A DNA stretch of 10,875 nucleotides, taken from the NCBI GenBank assembly GCA_905480305.1, contig CAJQPV010000114.1, forward strand, positions 1 to 10,875, written 5' to 3'. Positions 1-6,430 of the stretch are shown here, piece after piece (position 1 is the first letter of the stretch; each line of letters begins with the position of its first letter). The notes under the pieces are model-generated. The model made no database searches. It had not been told where the DNA came from and saw nothing but the letters and a program-made list of their open reading frames with translations. The DNA comes from an uncultured Gammaproteobacteria bacterium (lineage in GTDB: Bacteria; Pseudomonadota; Gammaproteobacteria; UBA9214). Both the position numbers and the translations under genes were made by a program.

Positions 1-138
1 ATGGATGGAAAACGGCTGATCTGATGACATGACTGGCACCTCGCTCATCAACTGGAAACAGATACTCTGTAGTATGGAAGATATGACCCGGCAGGAACAG
101 CCGTAGTATCATCACTGCCTTTCACACCGGTATTTTCA
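1..138. other. Left-edge stretch with no recognisable gene
   Basis: All three forward frames hit a stop within the first 32 bases (TGA at 17, 22 and 30). At most the last few codons of an upstream gene could lie here. The frame of the next gene is open only from about base 73. I see no RNA gene, clear promoter or strong hairpin. It may carry the promoter or leader of the gene starting at 139, but I cannot point to one. Confidence 0.4.
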
Positions 139-729
139 GTGACTGCCTACAAACTTATCCTGCTTCCGACAGAGCCACAGTGCCCGCCACTTGACTGTGC
201 CCAGCTGGCCTCGGAACTGCAGGCCATGCAACTGATCAGGGAACCGCTGGCACTGGATAACGGCGTGTTTTATCCGACCGGAAAACACTTCCTGCAACAC
301 ATCAGCTTCCTTGGCTGCTCACCGAGCATCGAGCTGGAGCCACCATCCGATCCGGCGGAATTGCCTGCTGACAGCGCAGCCGGCAGCTTTTGCCACGTAT
401 TTCTCCACAGCAGCACATCGCTCTGCCTGCGCGCCGACAAGCAGTGCCCGGCGCCGCGTTGCCCGCAATGTCGTCAGCCATTCAGCGGCTGGAGAACCGT
501 CTTCAGCACATTTCAACAAAACCCGACCCTGACAGACTGGAACTGCAGTGGCTGCGGCTTCAACGGCCAGCTCACCGACCTGTCCTTCCGCAAGGCCGCC
601 GGTATCGGACATACTTTTATAGAAATCAGGGGGATATATCCCTCGGAAGCCGTCCCCACCGATGCCCTGCTAAAGCGGCTACAGCGTTTAAGCGGCGGCC
701 CCTGGAGGACTATCTATATAAGGGAGTAG
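139..729 (+). CDS. Hypothetical zinc-ribbon-like protein (196 aa)
   Basis: I do not recognise a named family. The start is GTG at 139. The frame is open back to about base 73 with no ATG, and the next in-frame ATG is codon 30 (226), so the exact start is uncertain; no good ribosome binding site is visible. The product is cysteine-rich and has no signal peptide or membrane segment. Residues 108-111 (CPQC) and 136-139 (CSGC) form two CxxC knuckles 24 residues apart, the spacing of a zinc ribbon or rubredoxin-like fold. Further cysteines lie at 15, 20, 60, 85, 96 and 103. The N-terminal half contains an FLGCSP segment around residues 57-62. The fold could be nucleic-acid or protein binding; the function is unknown. 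The next gene on the same strand begins 64 bp downstream, so the two may be co-transcribed. Confidence 0.8.
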   Translation: MTAYKLILLPTEPQCPPLDCAQLASELQAMQLIREPLALDNGVFYPTGKHFLQHISFLGCSPSIELEPPSDPAELPADSAAGSFCHVFLHSSTSLCLRADKQCPAPRCPQCRQPFSGWRTVFSTFQQNPTLTDWNCSGCGFNGQLTDLSFRKAAGIGHTFIEIRGIYPSEAVPTDALLKRLQRLSGGPWRTIYIRE

Positions 730-793
730 CGAATTTGCGGCGCTGTCTGTGTCACAATAGCACCCAACATCCTCAAACAGCCGACAAATCACT

Positions 794-1084
794 ATGAGCG
801 ACGAAGATACCAGCAAGGAAGAACGCATACTGCGCGTCATGAAGCGCGTACTGACCGATATCGCCAAAGATACCTATACCCGGCCCGGCCATCGCCACCC
901 CCTGTCGGATGACACCGTGAAAGACATTCGTCAATGCCTGTCGCTTATTACCGCGCGCGAAGTGGAACTCAACAAGGCGGCTGGCCGCAGCATGGATCAG
1001 CGCCCGCGCTTCATCGATGAGCCGCAAAGCTCGGTGGTCGTAGCGCTGACCGTTCCAGACTCGAAAGATAAAGACAAACACTAA
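794..1084 (+). CDS. Small conserved hypothetical protein (96 aa)
   Basis: A short soluble protein with no signal peptide, membrane segment or cysteine-rich motif; its only cysteine is in the QCLSLI segment. The sequence is strongly charged. An N-terminal helix (KEERILRVMKRVLTDIAKDT) is followed by a RHPLSDDTVKDIR segment, a second helix, and a RPRFIDEP motif near the C-terminus. From memory, proteins of this type occur widely in gammaproteobacteria as short hypothetical proteins, some carrying the probably misleading label 'segregation and condensation protein A'. I cannot verify that, and it does not have the length of real ScpA. The start at ATG 794 is forced by an in-frame TAG at 758. No Shine-Dalgarno sequence sits in front of it; an AAGGGAG at 719-725 is too far upstream to serve this ATG directly. 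The role is unknown. Confidence 0.8.
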   Translation: MSDEDTSKEERILRVMKRVLTDIAKDTYTRPGHRHPLSDDTVKDIRQCLSLITAREVELNKAAGRSMDQRPRFIDEPQSSVVVALTVPDSKDKDKH

Positions 1085-1227
1085 CCCCCCTCTAGTTTCC
1101 CTACCCTCAACAGCAGGTACCGGCCGTTGCCCGGGCCTTCCTCACGCCATTTTTTTACTATAAATCAATAGCTAAGGTTGCCTGTTAGCGCGCCGATAGA
1201 CAAATAGTCGGGCAGTCCGCGCCGGTC

Positions 1228-1243
1228 TGGTGCGTCCCCTGCC
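1228..1243 (+). promoter_or_regulatory. Possible sigma54 (-24/-12) promoter
   Basis: The string TGGTGCGTCCCCTGCC keeps the core GG-N10-GC spacing (GG at 1229-1230, GC at 1241-1242). It matches the TGGCACG-N4-TTGCW consensus at TGG, CG and TGC. Mismatches are at CA of the -24 box and at the first T and last W of the -12 box. A transcript would begin near 1255, giving a leader of about 60 bases before the receptor start. The element overlaps one arm of the 1207-1247 hairpin, and chance occurrence is quite possible. Confidence 0.25.
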
Positions 1244-1293
1244 CGGCACTGGTACGCATATTTATATGTTTTTCAGTTAGTTACAAGTTATTC

Positions 1294-1300
1294 GGAGAGG
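1294..1300 (+). promoter_or_regulatory. Ribosome binding site candidate for the receptor
   Basis: GGAGAGG is a good Shine-Dalgarno match but sits 15 bases before the ATG at 1316, longer than the usual 5-10. No alternative in-frame start lies between the two, so either the spacing is tolerated or a weaker GAG at 1305-1307 is used. Confidence 0.45.
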
Positions 1301-1315
1301 CATCGAGCAGCTGAA

Positions 1316-3397
1316 ATGAAGACCAATAAAGATATGCGACAAAGCGTTCGCCCGTCTGGGTCAAGCGTGCCTGCTCAGGCGACCACATTGACCCGCCGTC
1401 TACGACACATTTGCGCAGCTTTGGCGGCAGGGATGCTGACAGCATTGTCGGTGCAGGCAGCCACGCTGGATGACACGCTACCGGATGACCTCACCGAGAT
1501 GAGCATGGAAGCACTCATGGATATCGAGATTACCTCGGTCGCCAAGAAGCCCCAGAAAAAATCAGCTGCTGCCGCTGCCATTTTTGTCATCACCAATGAC
1601 GATTTGCGGCGCTGGGGTGTAACCAGTATTCCCGAAGCACTGCGGCGCGTACCCGGTGTTGATGTCGCAAAGATAGATGCCAACAAGTGGGCTATCACCT
1701 CACGCGGATTCAACAGCCGCTTTGCCAACAAGCTGCTGGTACTCATAGATGGTCGCAGCGTTTATACACCGTTGTTCGCCGGCGTCTACTGGGATAACCA
1801 GGACGTGGTGTTGCAGGACGTGGAACGCATCGAAGTGATTCGCGGGCCGGGCGGCACACTGTGGGGCGCCAATGCCGTCAATGGTGTTATTAACATCATC
1901 ACAAAGTCAGCCACCGATACACAGGGTGACATGGTGTCTGTTACTGCCGGTGATGAAGTCAGGGGCATCGGCGTTGCACGTCATGGCGGCAAACTGAAAA
2001 ACGGCATCAATTACCGCGTCTACGCCAAGTACTCGGATTACGATGAAGCCTATAGTTCTGCAGGCGCCCACGATGACTGGCGCAGCGGGCAACTCGGCTT
2101 CCGCTCCGACTGGATGCAAACAGACCGTGATTCAATCACCCTGCAGGGTGATTACTACCGCGGCAAGGCTGGCCAGCAAGTCAGCATTGCCAACGGCCCG
2201 GCCGGACCATCGCCAGGCACCATCAACCAGGTGATTGATGACACGGAAACCGATGGAGGCAACCTGCTGTTTCGCTGGTCACGCATGACAGACAAGTCAT
2301 CCAGCTTCACCTTGCAGATTTACTACGATCATGTCGGACTCGATGGCAAGGTGCTTTATGAAGACCGCGACACCTTCGACATGGAGTTCCAGCACCGCTT
2401 CCAGTGGATGGATAAGCATGACGTGGTATGGGGATTTGATTACCGCTTCACCCACGACAACACCGATAACAACCAGAGTTTCGAACTGGACCCATCATCA
2501 CGCAGCGTCAATCTTTACAGCACTTTTATACAGGACGAGATCAGCCTGCAGGACAACCTGCATCTCACGCTCGGCACCAAGCTGGAACATAATGACTTCA
2601 GCGGTTTTGAATATCAGCCGAGCATTCGAATTGCCTGGGGTATGACTGCCTCGCAGACCCTGTGGGGTTCGGTTTCCCGGGCCGTGCGCACACCGGCACG
2701 TGGTGAACATGACGTGATACTGCGACTGGTACCGCCACCGACCGCGGACCCGGGTATTCCTGTCTATGCTGAAGGCGATGACGGTTACGACTCGGAAGTA
2801 TTGACCGCCTATGAACTTGGCTACCGACTCAACCACAATAATATCTGGTCAACCGATGTAGCCGTGTTCTACAACGATTACGACAAGTTACGCACACTGG
2901 ATCCGTCTGTTGATCCGGGACCTCCTGCAACTGTTCGCTCCCCGTTCGATAACAACCTGAGCGGCGAAACCTATGGACTTGAGCTGGTCTCGCAATGGCA
3001 GGTGGGGCCCGGATGGCGCCTGAATGCCAGCTACTCCTGGCTGGACATGCAACTGCGTCTCGACAGTAACAGTAACGACACCCTGTCAAAAAGCTCCGAA
3101 GATGCCAGCCCCTCCAGCAAGGCAACCATCTGGTCTGCTTTTGACTTTGGTAACAAGCTGCAATTCGATGCCGCCCTGCGTTACGTCGGCGACATTGAGA
3201 TCTACGAAACCAGCATAGACAGCTATGTCGAGCTTGATCTGCGACTTGGCTGGGAGGCGAGAGCCGGCCTGGAGTTTTCCATTATCGGCCAGAACCTGCT
3301 CGACAATCATCATCCCGAATTTCTGCCGGACTTTATCAACACCCGGCCAACCGAAGTGGAACGCAGTATTTACGGCCGGGTAACATGGGCTTTCTAG
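1316..3397 (+). CDS. TonB-dependent outer-membrane receptor
   Basis: A 693-residue TonB-dependent receptor, which would take up an unknown ligand across the outer membrane using energy from TonB-ExbBD. The N-terminus has an unusually long polar region (about 29 residues) before a hydrophobic stretch (HICAALAAGMLTALSVQA), with likely signal cleavage after residue 48. A segment near 70-76 (IEITSVA) resembles a TonB box. The plug domain spans about 75-198 and shows hallmark motifs: RGFNSR (130-135), LIDGRSVYTPLFAGVYWD (143-160), VERIEVIRGPGGTLWGANAVNGVINII (169-195). The rest is beta-barrel with alternating aromatic strands, ending SIYGRVTWAF, whose terminal Phe fits a BAM recognition signal. 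It is the first gene of a compact set with the periplasmic YfiR-like gene 10 bp downstream and the GGDEF-EAL gene after that. The context suggests a sensory as well as a transport role. The sequence does not reveal the ligand (siderophore, cobalamin, or another compound). Confidence 0.95.
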   Translation: MKTNKDMRQSVRPSGSSVPAQATTLTRRLRHICAALAAGMLTALSVQAATLDDTLPDDLTEMSMEALMDIEITSVAKKPQKKSAAAAAIFVITNDDLRRWGVTSIPEALRRVPGVDVAKIDANKWAITSRGFNSRFANKLLVLIDGRSVYTPLFAGVYWDNQDVVLQDVERIEVIRGPGGTLWGANAVNGVINIITKSATDTQGDMVSVTAGDEVRGIGVARHGGKLKNGINYRVYAKYSDYDEAYSSAGAHDDWRSGQLGFRSDWMQTDRDSITLQGDYYRGKAGQQVSIANGPAGPSPGTINQVIDDTETDGGNLLFRWSRMTDKSSSFTLQIYYDHVGLDGKVLYEDRDTFDMEFQHRFQWMDKHDVVWGFDYRFTHDNTDNNQSFELDPSSRSVNLYSTFIQDEISLQDNLHLTLGTKLEHNDFSGFEYQPSIRIAWGMTASQTLWGSVSRAVRTPARGEHDVILRLVPPPTADPGIPVYAEGDDGYDSEVLTAYELGYRLNHNNIWSTDVAVFYNDYDKLRTLDPSVDPGPPATVRSPFDNNLSGETYGLELVSQWQVGPGWRLNASYSWLDMQLRLDSNSNDTLSKSSEDASPSSKATIWSAFDFGNKLQFDAALRYVGDIEIYETSIDSYVELDLRLGWEARAGLEFSIIGQNLLDNHHPEFLPDFINTRPTEVERSIYGRVTWAF

Positions 3398-3407
3398 ACT
3401 GATTTCG

Positions 3408-3971
3408 ATGCGCATTTTCAGACACAGCATCTTTTCAGGCGAGCTTATAGCCGCCACGGCGGCATTGCTGATGTTGTTGTGCGCGCCTGTTACAGGCAAG
3501 GCTGATGAGGCACAGCAAACCGAATACCGCATAAAAACCGCCTTCCTGTACAACTTTTCACGATTTGTTGTCTGGCCGGAATCCGCCATGCGGGAACGCA
3601 GCGAATTCTCGCTGTGTACGCTCGGCGAAACGTTGTTTGAAGAACAGCTGGATACCCTTGCTGGGAAAACAGTGCACAACAAGGCGATCGTGGTAAAACG
3701 CCACAGCCAGCCGCAACAGGTACTGGACTGCCAGCTGGTGTTTATCGGTGAACAACAGGATCTGACCGAAACCCTCCGGACACTGCAGAAACAACCGGTA
3801 CTGACTGTCAGCAATATTGCCGGTTTCACAAAAAAAGGCGGCATTATTCAGTTCCAGCTGATTGAAAACAAGGTCCGCTTCCGCATCAATGCAGATGCAG
3901 CAAGCAGCGCCGGATTAACCATCAGCTCAAAACTGCTGTCACTGGCCATCGACGTTACCGGGAGCCGGTAG
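3408..3971 (+). CDS. YfiR-family periplasmic protein (DUF4154)
   Basis: A 187-residue periplasmic protein of the YfiR family. In Pseudomonas aeruginosa, YfiR holds the diguanylate cyclase YfiN inactive by binding its periplasmic domain. A signal peptide (hydrophobic 11-27, GELIAATAALLMLLCAPVTG) precedes a mature protein starting near KADEAQQ. Family motifs are YRIKTAFLYNFSRFVVWP (40-57), FSLCTLG (67-73), AGKTVHNK (85-92), LDCQLVFI (106-113), VLTVSN (131-136), GGIIQF (144-149), VRFRIN (156-161) and SSKLLSLA (173-180). Two cysteines in the mature chain, C70 and C108, align with the structural disulfide C71-C110 of P. aeruginosa YfiR. The second, redox-sensitive pair (C145-C152 there) is absent. 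The gene begins 10 bp after the receptor stop without a Shine-Dalgarno, so its translation is probably coupled. Its stop lies 2 bp before the next start. The likely target is the CHASE8-type sensor encoded directly downstream. Confidence 0.93.
   Translation: MRIFRHSIFSGELIAATAALLMLLCAPVTGKADEAQQTEYRIKTAFLYNFSRFVVWPESAMRERSEFSLCTLGETLFEEQLDTLAGKTVHNKAIVVKRHSQPQQVLDCQLVFIGEQQDLTETLRTLQKQPVLTVSNIAGFTKKGGIIQFQLIENKVRFRINADAASSAGLTISSKLLSLAIDVTGSR
3960..3964 (+). promoter_or_regulatory. Ribosome binding site for the GGDEF-EAL gene
   Basis: GGGAG lies inside the last codons of the YfiR-like gene, 9 bases before ATG 3974. This supports that start over the alternative ATG at 3980 and implies translational linkage of inhibitor and effector. 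Confidence 0.6.
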
Positions 3972-3973
3972 CG

Positions 3974-6127
3974 ATGAACATGAAAAGTTTCAGTCATATA
4001 TCGATACGCTGGAAGCTGACAGGACTGATCGTCATCATCAGCTCGATTTCGCTATTACTTGCCAGCCTGGCATTTATCACCAGCGATCGTATCAATACCC
4101 GGCGGACCGTTGCCAACAACCTGGCAACCATGGCAGAGATCATCGCTGCCAACAGCAGCGCAGCATTACTGTTTGGCGATCGCGTGGCAGCACAGGAAAC
4201 ACTGGGCTTTCTGCAATCACAGAAATACATCCAGGCAGCCGCCATTTACGAAATTAACAATTCGGTTTTCGCGAGCTATCGAAAATCCGGCGTTAACATA
4301 AAGCTCCCGGAGATCGGTATCCAGCCGGAGAATACCCTGTTCTGGGGCGACTACGTCGAACTGTTCATCCATATAAATTATCAAGGCGAGCAAATCGGTG
4401 TTGTTTACCTGCGCTCGAACATGCAGGCAGTTCACGACCGCCTGATATGGTTTCTCGGTATCGTGGTAGTTGTACTGCTGGCATCACTACTGGTCACCTT
4501 TATACTCAGCACCCGCCTGCAACGCATCATCACCGACCCGTTGCTAGGACTTTCTTCCATTGCACGCCAGATAAGAAATGAAAAGAATTATTCCCTGCGT
4601 GTTATTGGAGAAGGCAGGGATGAGCTGGGCAATCTGATCACCGACTTCAACACCATGCTGGACGAGATCCAGTCGCGCGATAATGAACTCAGGGAAAACC
4701 GCAGCCAGCTTGAAGAACGCGTCATGCAGCGCACCCGGGAACTGGAGATTGCCAATTCAGAACTCGCTACATCCAAGAAACAGGCAGAGTCTGTCGCCAG
4801 GCGCATGAAATACCATGCTCACCATGACGCATTGACCGGTCTGCCCAATCGTATCCTGCTGAACGACCGTATCACTACGGAACTGGCCCATGCGCGTCGC
4901 AAGCAAGGCATGGTTGCTGTACTGTTCCTCGATCTTGACCGTTTCAAGATCATCAACGACTCACTTGGACACCCCGTGGGCGACCAGTTGTTACGCATCA
5001 TCGCCCGTCGTCTCGGCAAGTGTATACGCGAAGAAGATACCGTCGCGCGTCTCGGTGGCGATGAGTTCATGGTGTTGTTACCAAATATCAACGGCTCTTC
5101 CGATGCCGGTCGTGTTGCCAGAAAAGTTATCGATTGCCTGGTAGATCCGATTTCATGCAATGGTCACCAGCTGCACATAACCACCAGCATCGGCATCAGT
5201 ATTTACCCCTATGACGGTACCGACTCGGAAACACTGATCAAGCATGCTGACATCAGCATGTATCGCGCCAAGGAACTCGGCCGCAACAAGGCCGTGTATT
5301 TCACCGCAGAAATGAATGCCGGCTCGAGAAAACAGCTGGCACTGGAAACCAGCCTGAGACAGGCAATCAGCAGGAACGAGCTAAAACTTCTGTATCAGCC
5401 AAAGATCGATACCTCCAGAAACATGATCGTCGGCGTGGAGGCATTGCTGCGCTGGAAACATCCGGGTATGGGCATGATCAGTCCGTTGGAGTTTATCCCG
5501 GCTGCAGAAGCCAGCGGCCTGATCGACCCGATTGGTGAATGGGTAATGAAAACAGCCTTTACCCAATTAAAACAATGGCACCTGGCAGGCCACTCCGCGC
5601 TTACCGTTGCCTTTAACCTGTCCTCGGCGCAACTTTCCCGGCCAGGGTTTGAGGAAGTCGTCGAAAAAGCACTGCAATTCGCAGATCTTGATGCCAGCAT
5701 GACCGAGCTCGAAATAACCGAGAACATTGCCATGGAAAACCTCGAGTCTGCAATCATCGTTCTCGAAAAACTCAAGAATCTCGGCATCTCCATTGCCATG
5801 GATGATTTTGGCACCGGCTACTCCTCACTCAGTTACCTGCGGAGATTACCCATCGATGTCGTCAAGATTGACCAGTCTTTTGTACGCGAGATACCCGACA
5901 GCAGCGAAGATGTTCTGATTGCACAGGCCATTATTGCAATGGCACAAAGCCTGAAGCTGTCACTGATTGTCGAAGGCGTGGAAAATGTCAGGCAGCTGAA
6001 TTTTTTCAAGCAACAGGGCTGCAACCTTATGCAGGGTTTTCTGTTCAGCAAAGCGGTTGAACCTGAAGAAATATCACGCCTGCTTGCAGCGCAAACCATA
6101 CCCGGCCTTGTCAATCTGGTGAAATAA
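3974..6127 (+). CDS. CHASE8-HAMP-GGDEF-EAL c-di-GMP enzyme (YfiN-like)
   Basis: A 717-residue inner-membrane protein that probably makes and/or degrades c-di-GMP. Membrane helix 1 is at about 14-36. A periplasmic domain (37-155) carries the ATMAEIIAANSSAALLFGD signature typical of CHASE8/YfiN sensors. Helix 2 is at 157-178, followed by HAMP (about 179-232) and a coiled coil (233-277). The GGDEF domain begins at DALTGLPNR (285-293) and has LDLDRF (319-324), an intact GGDEF (361-365) and an RxxD inhibitory site (R352, D355) five residues before it. The EAL domain (about 457-705) keeps the usual catalytic set: E489 of EALLRW, N548, E580, D610-D611 of DDFGTGYSSL, K631, E667 and Q687. Both activities therefore look possible, unlike canonical YfiN, which lacks EAL. 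The adjacent YfiR-like protein is the expected periplasmic regulator. The gene ends 9 bp before a convergent gene. Confidence 0.95.
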   Translation: MNMKSFSHISIRWKLTGLIVIISSISLLLASLAFITSDRINTRRTVANNLATMAEIIAANSSAALLFGDRVAAQETLGFLQSQKYIQAAAIYEINNSVFASYRKSGVNIKLPEIGIQPENTLFWGDYVELFIHINYQGEQIGVVYLRSNMQAVHDRLIWFLGIVVVVLLASLLVTFILSTRLQRIITDPLLGLSSIARQIRNEKNYSLRVIGEGRDELGNLITDFNTMLDEIQSRDNELRENRSQLEERVMQRTRELEIANSELATSKKQAESVARRMKYHAHHDALTGLPNRILLNDRITTELAHARRKQGMVAVLFLDLDRFKIINDSLGHPVGDQLLRIIARRLGKCIREEDTVARLGGDEFMVLLPNINGSSDAGRVARKVIDCLVDPISCNGHQLHITTSIGISIYPYDGTDSETLIKHADISMYRAKELGRNKAVYFTAEMNAGSRKQLALETSLRQAISRNELKLLYQPKIDTSRNMIVGVEALLRWKHPGMGMISPLEFIPAAEASGLIDPIGEWVMKTAFTQLKQWHLAGHSALTVAFNLSSAQLSRPGFEEVVEKALQFADLDASMTELEITENIAMENLESAIIVLEKLKNLGISIAMDDFGTGYSSLSYLRRLPIDVVKIDQSFVREIPDSSEDVLIAQAIIAMAQSLKLSLIVEGVENVRQLNFFKQQGCNLMQGFLFSKAVEPEEISRLLAAQTIPGLVNLVK

Positions 6128-6136
6128 CAGCGCGCA

Positions 6137-6418
6137 CTATTTCCTGATAAATTCAGCCGGCACCGTGGCATAAGGTGCCGGCTGCGGGTAGTAGATAGCG
6201 CCATAGTTGTACGCCGGCAGAGCCTGACCGTAGCCATAACCGGGATAGGCCGGTGCCATCACCCCCGGATAGGGTGGTGGGTAGGAGCTGTGACGAGCAT
6301 TATTATTCGACTTGCTGCCGAAAGAAAAACAAAATGCAGATGCAGTTGCAGGAACGGCCGCAACAAGCAGCACCAACACCGTAAACTTCACTACCTGACC
6401 CTTGCTTGCGTGTTTCAT
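6137..6418 (-). CDS. Secreted Pro/Tyr/Gly-rich small protein (93 aa)
   Basis: A small exported protein. A signal peptide (lysines, then hydrophobic 11-24, cleavage likely after ASA at 26-28) leaves a mature chain of about 65 residues starting FCFSFG. The mature part is low complexity: a short SNNN stretch, then repeated PPPYPG, AYPGYGYG, PAYNYG and YYPQPAPY segments, i.e. spaced tyrosines in a Pro/Gly background. A single cysteine (C30) follows the cleavage site, but there is no lipobox, so it is probably not a lipoprotein. Similar compositions occur in sulfur-globule envelope proteins and in small surface or matrix proteins; I cannot assign it firmly to either. An AGGAG ribosome binding site (complement of 6425-6429) sits 6 bases before the ATG. 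The start lies 12 bp after the stop of the preceding minus-strand gene, so the two form an operon. Stop is TAG. Confidence 0.75.
   Translation of the reverse strand: MKHASKGQVVKFTVLVLLVAAVPATASAFCFSFGSKSNNNARHSSYPPPYPGVMAPAYPGYGYGQALPAYNYGAIYYPQPAPYATVPAEFIRK
6154..6184. repeat. Perfect 11-bp inverted repeat, hairpin
   Basis: CAGCCGGCACC (6154-6164) and GGTGCCGGCTG (6174-6184) are exact reverse complements around a 9-base loop. The hairpin lies inside the 3' end of the secreted-protein gene, 26 bp past the stop of the GGDEF-EAL gene. No T-run follows on the plus strand and only a weak AATTTAT on the minus strand, so it is not a standard terminator. It may slow transcription or protect mRNA ends where the two operons converge. 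Confidence 0.7.
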
Positions 6419-6430
6419 GCGCTGCTCCTG

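Larger units (their letters stand above)
1085..1315. other. 231-bp gap upstream of the receptor operon
   Basis: No coding region. It holds a T-run at 1150-1156 without a convincing GC stem directly in front of it. Further on is a hairpin at 1207-1247: CGGGCAG at 1209-1215 pairs with CTGCCCG at 1239-1245, extended by a T-G wobble and a G-C pair. A possible -24/-12 element lies at 1228-1243. The 60 bases before the receptor start are AT-rich. This is the natural place for the promoter and control of the three-gene operon that follows. Confidence 0.5.

Noticed and set aside
1120..1156. Intrinsic terminator after the 96-residue gene
   Set aside because: There is a T-run at 1150-1156, but the only nearby stem is four base pairs (GGCC/GGCC) and lies 12 bases before it.
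1127..1164. TTGCCC ... TATAAA as a sigma70 promoter
   Set aside because: The spacing is 26 bases, far outside the usual 15-19.
1171..1260. Cobalamin-riboswitch-like bases (GGTGCG and GGCACTGG) upstream of the receptor
   Set aside because: The segment is too short and lacks the conserved core order and the 3' B12-box region. The resemblance is limited to a few short strings.
3086..3844. Long open frame (252 codons) on the minus strand
   Set aside because: It lies wholly opposite the receptor and YfiR-like genes, whose protein motifs are clear. Its translation looks like no known protein and it spans the boundary between two real genes.
6137..6418. Lipoprotein assignment from the cysteine near the signal cleavage site
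   Set aside because: The residues before C30 are S-A-F, which do not fit a lipobox (small residues at -1 and -2/-3 with Leu).
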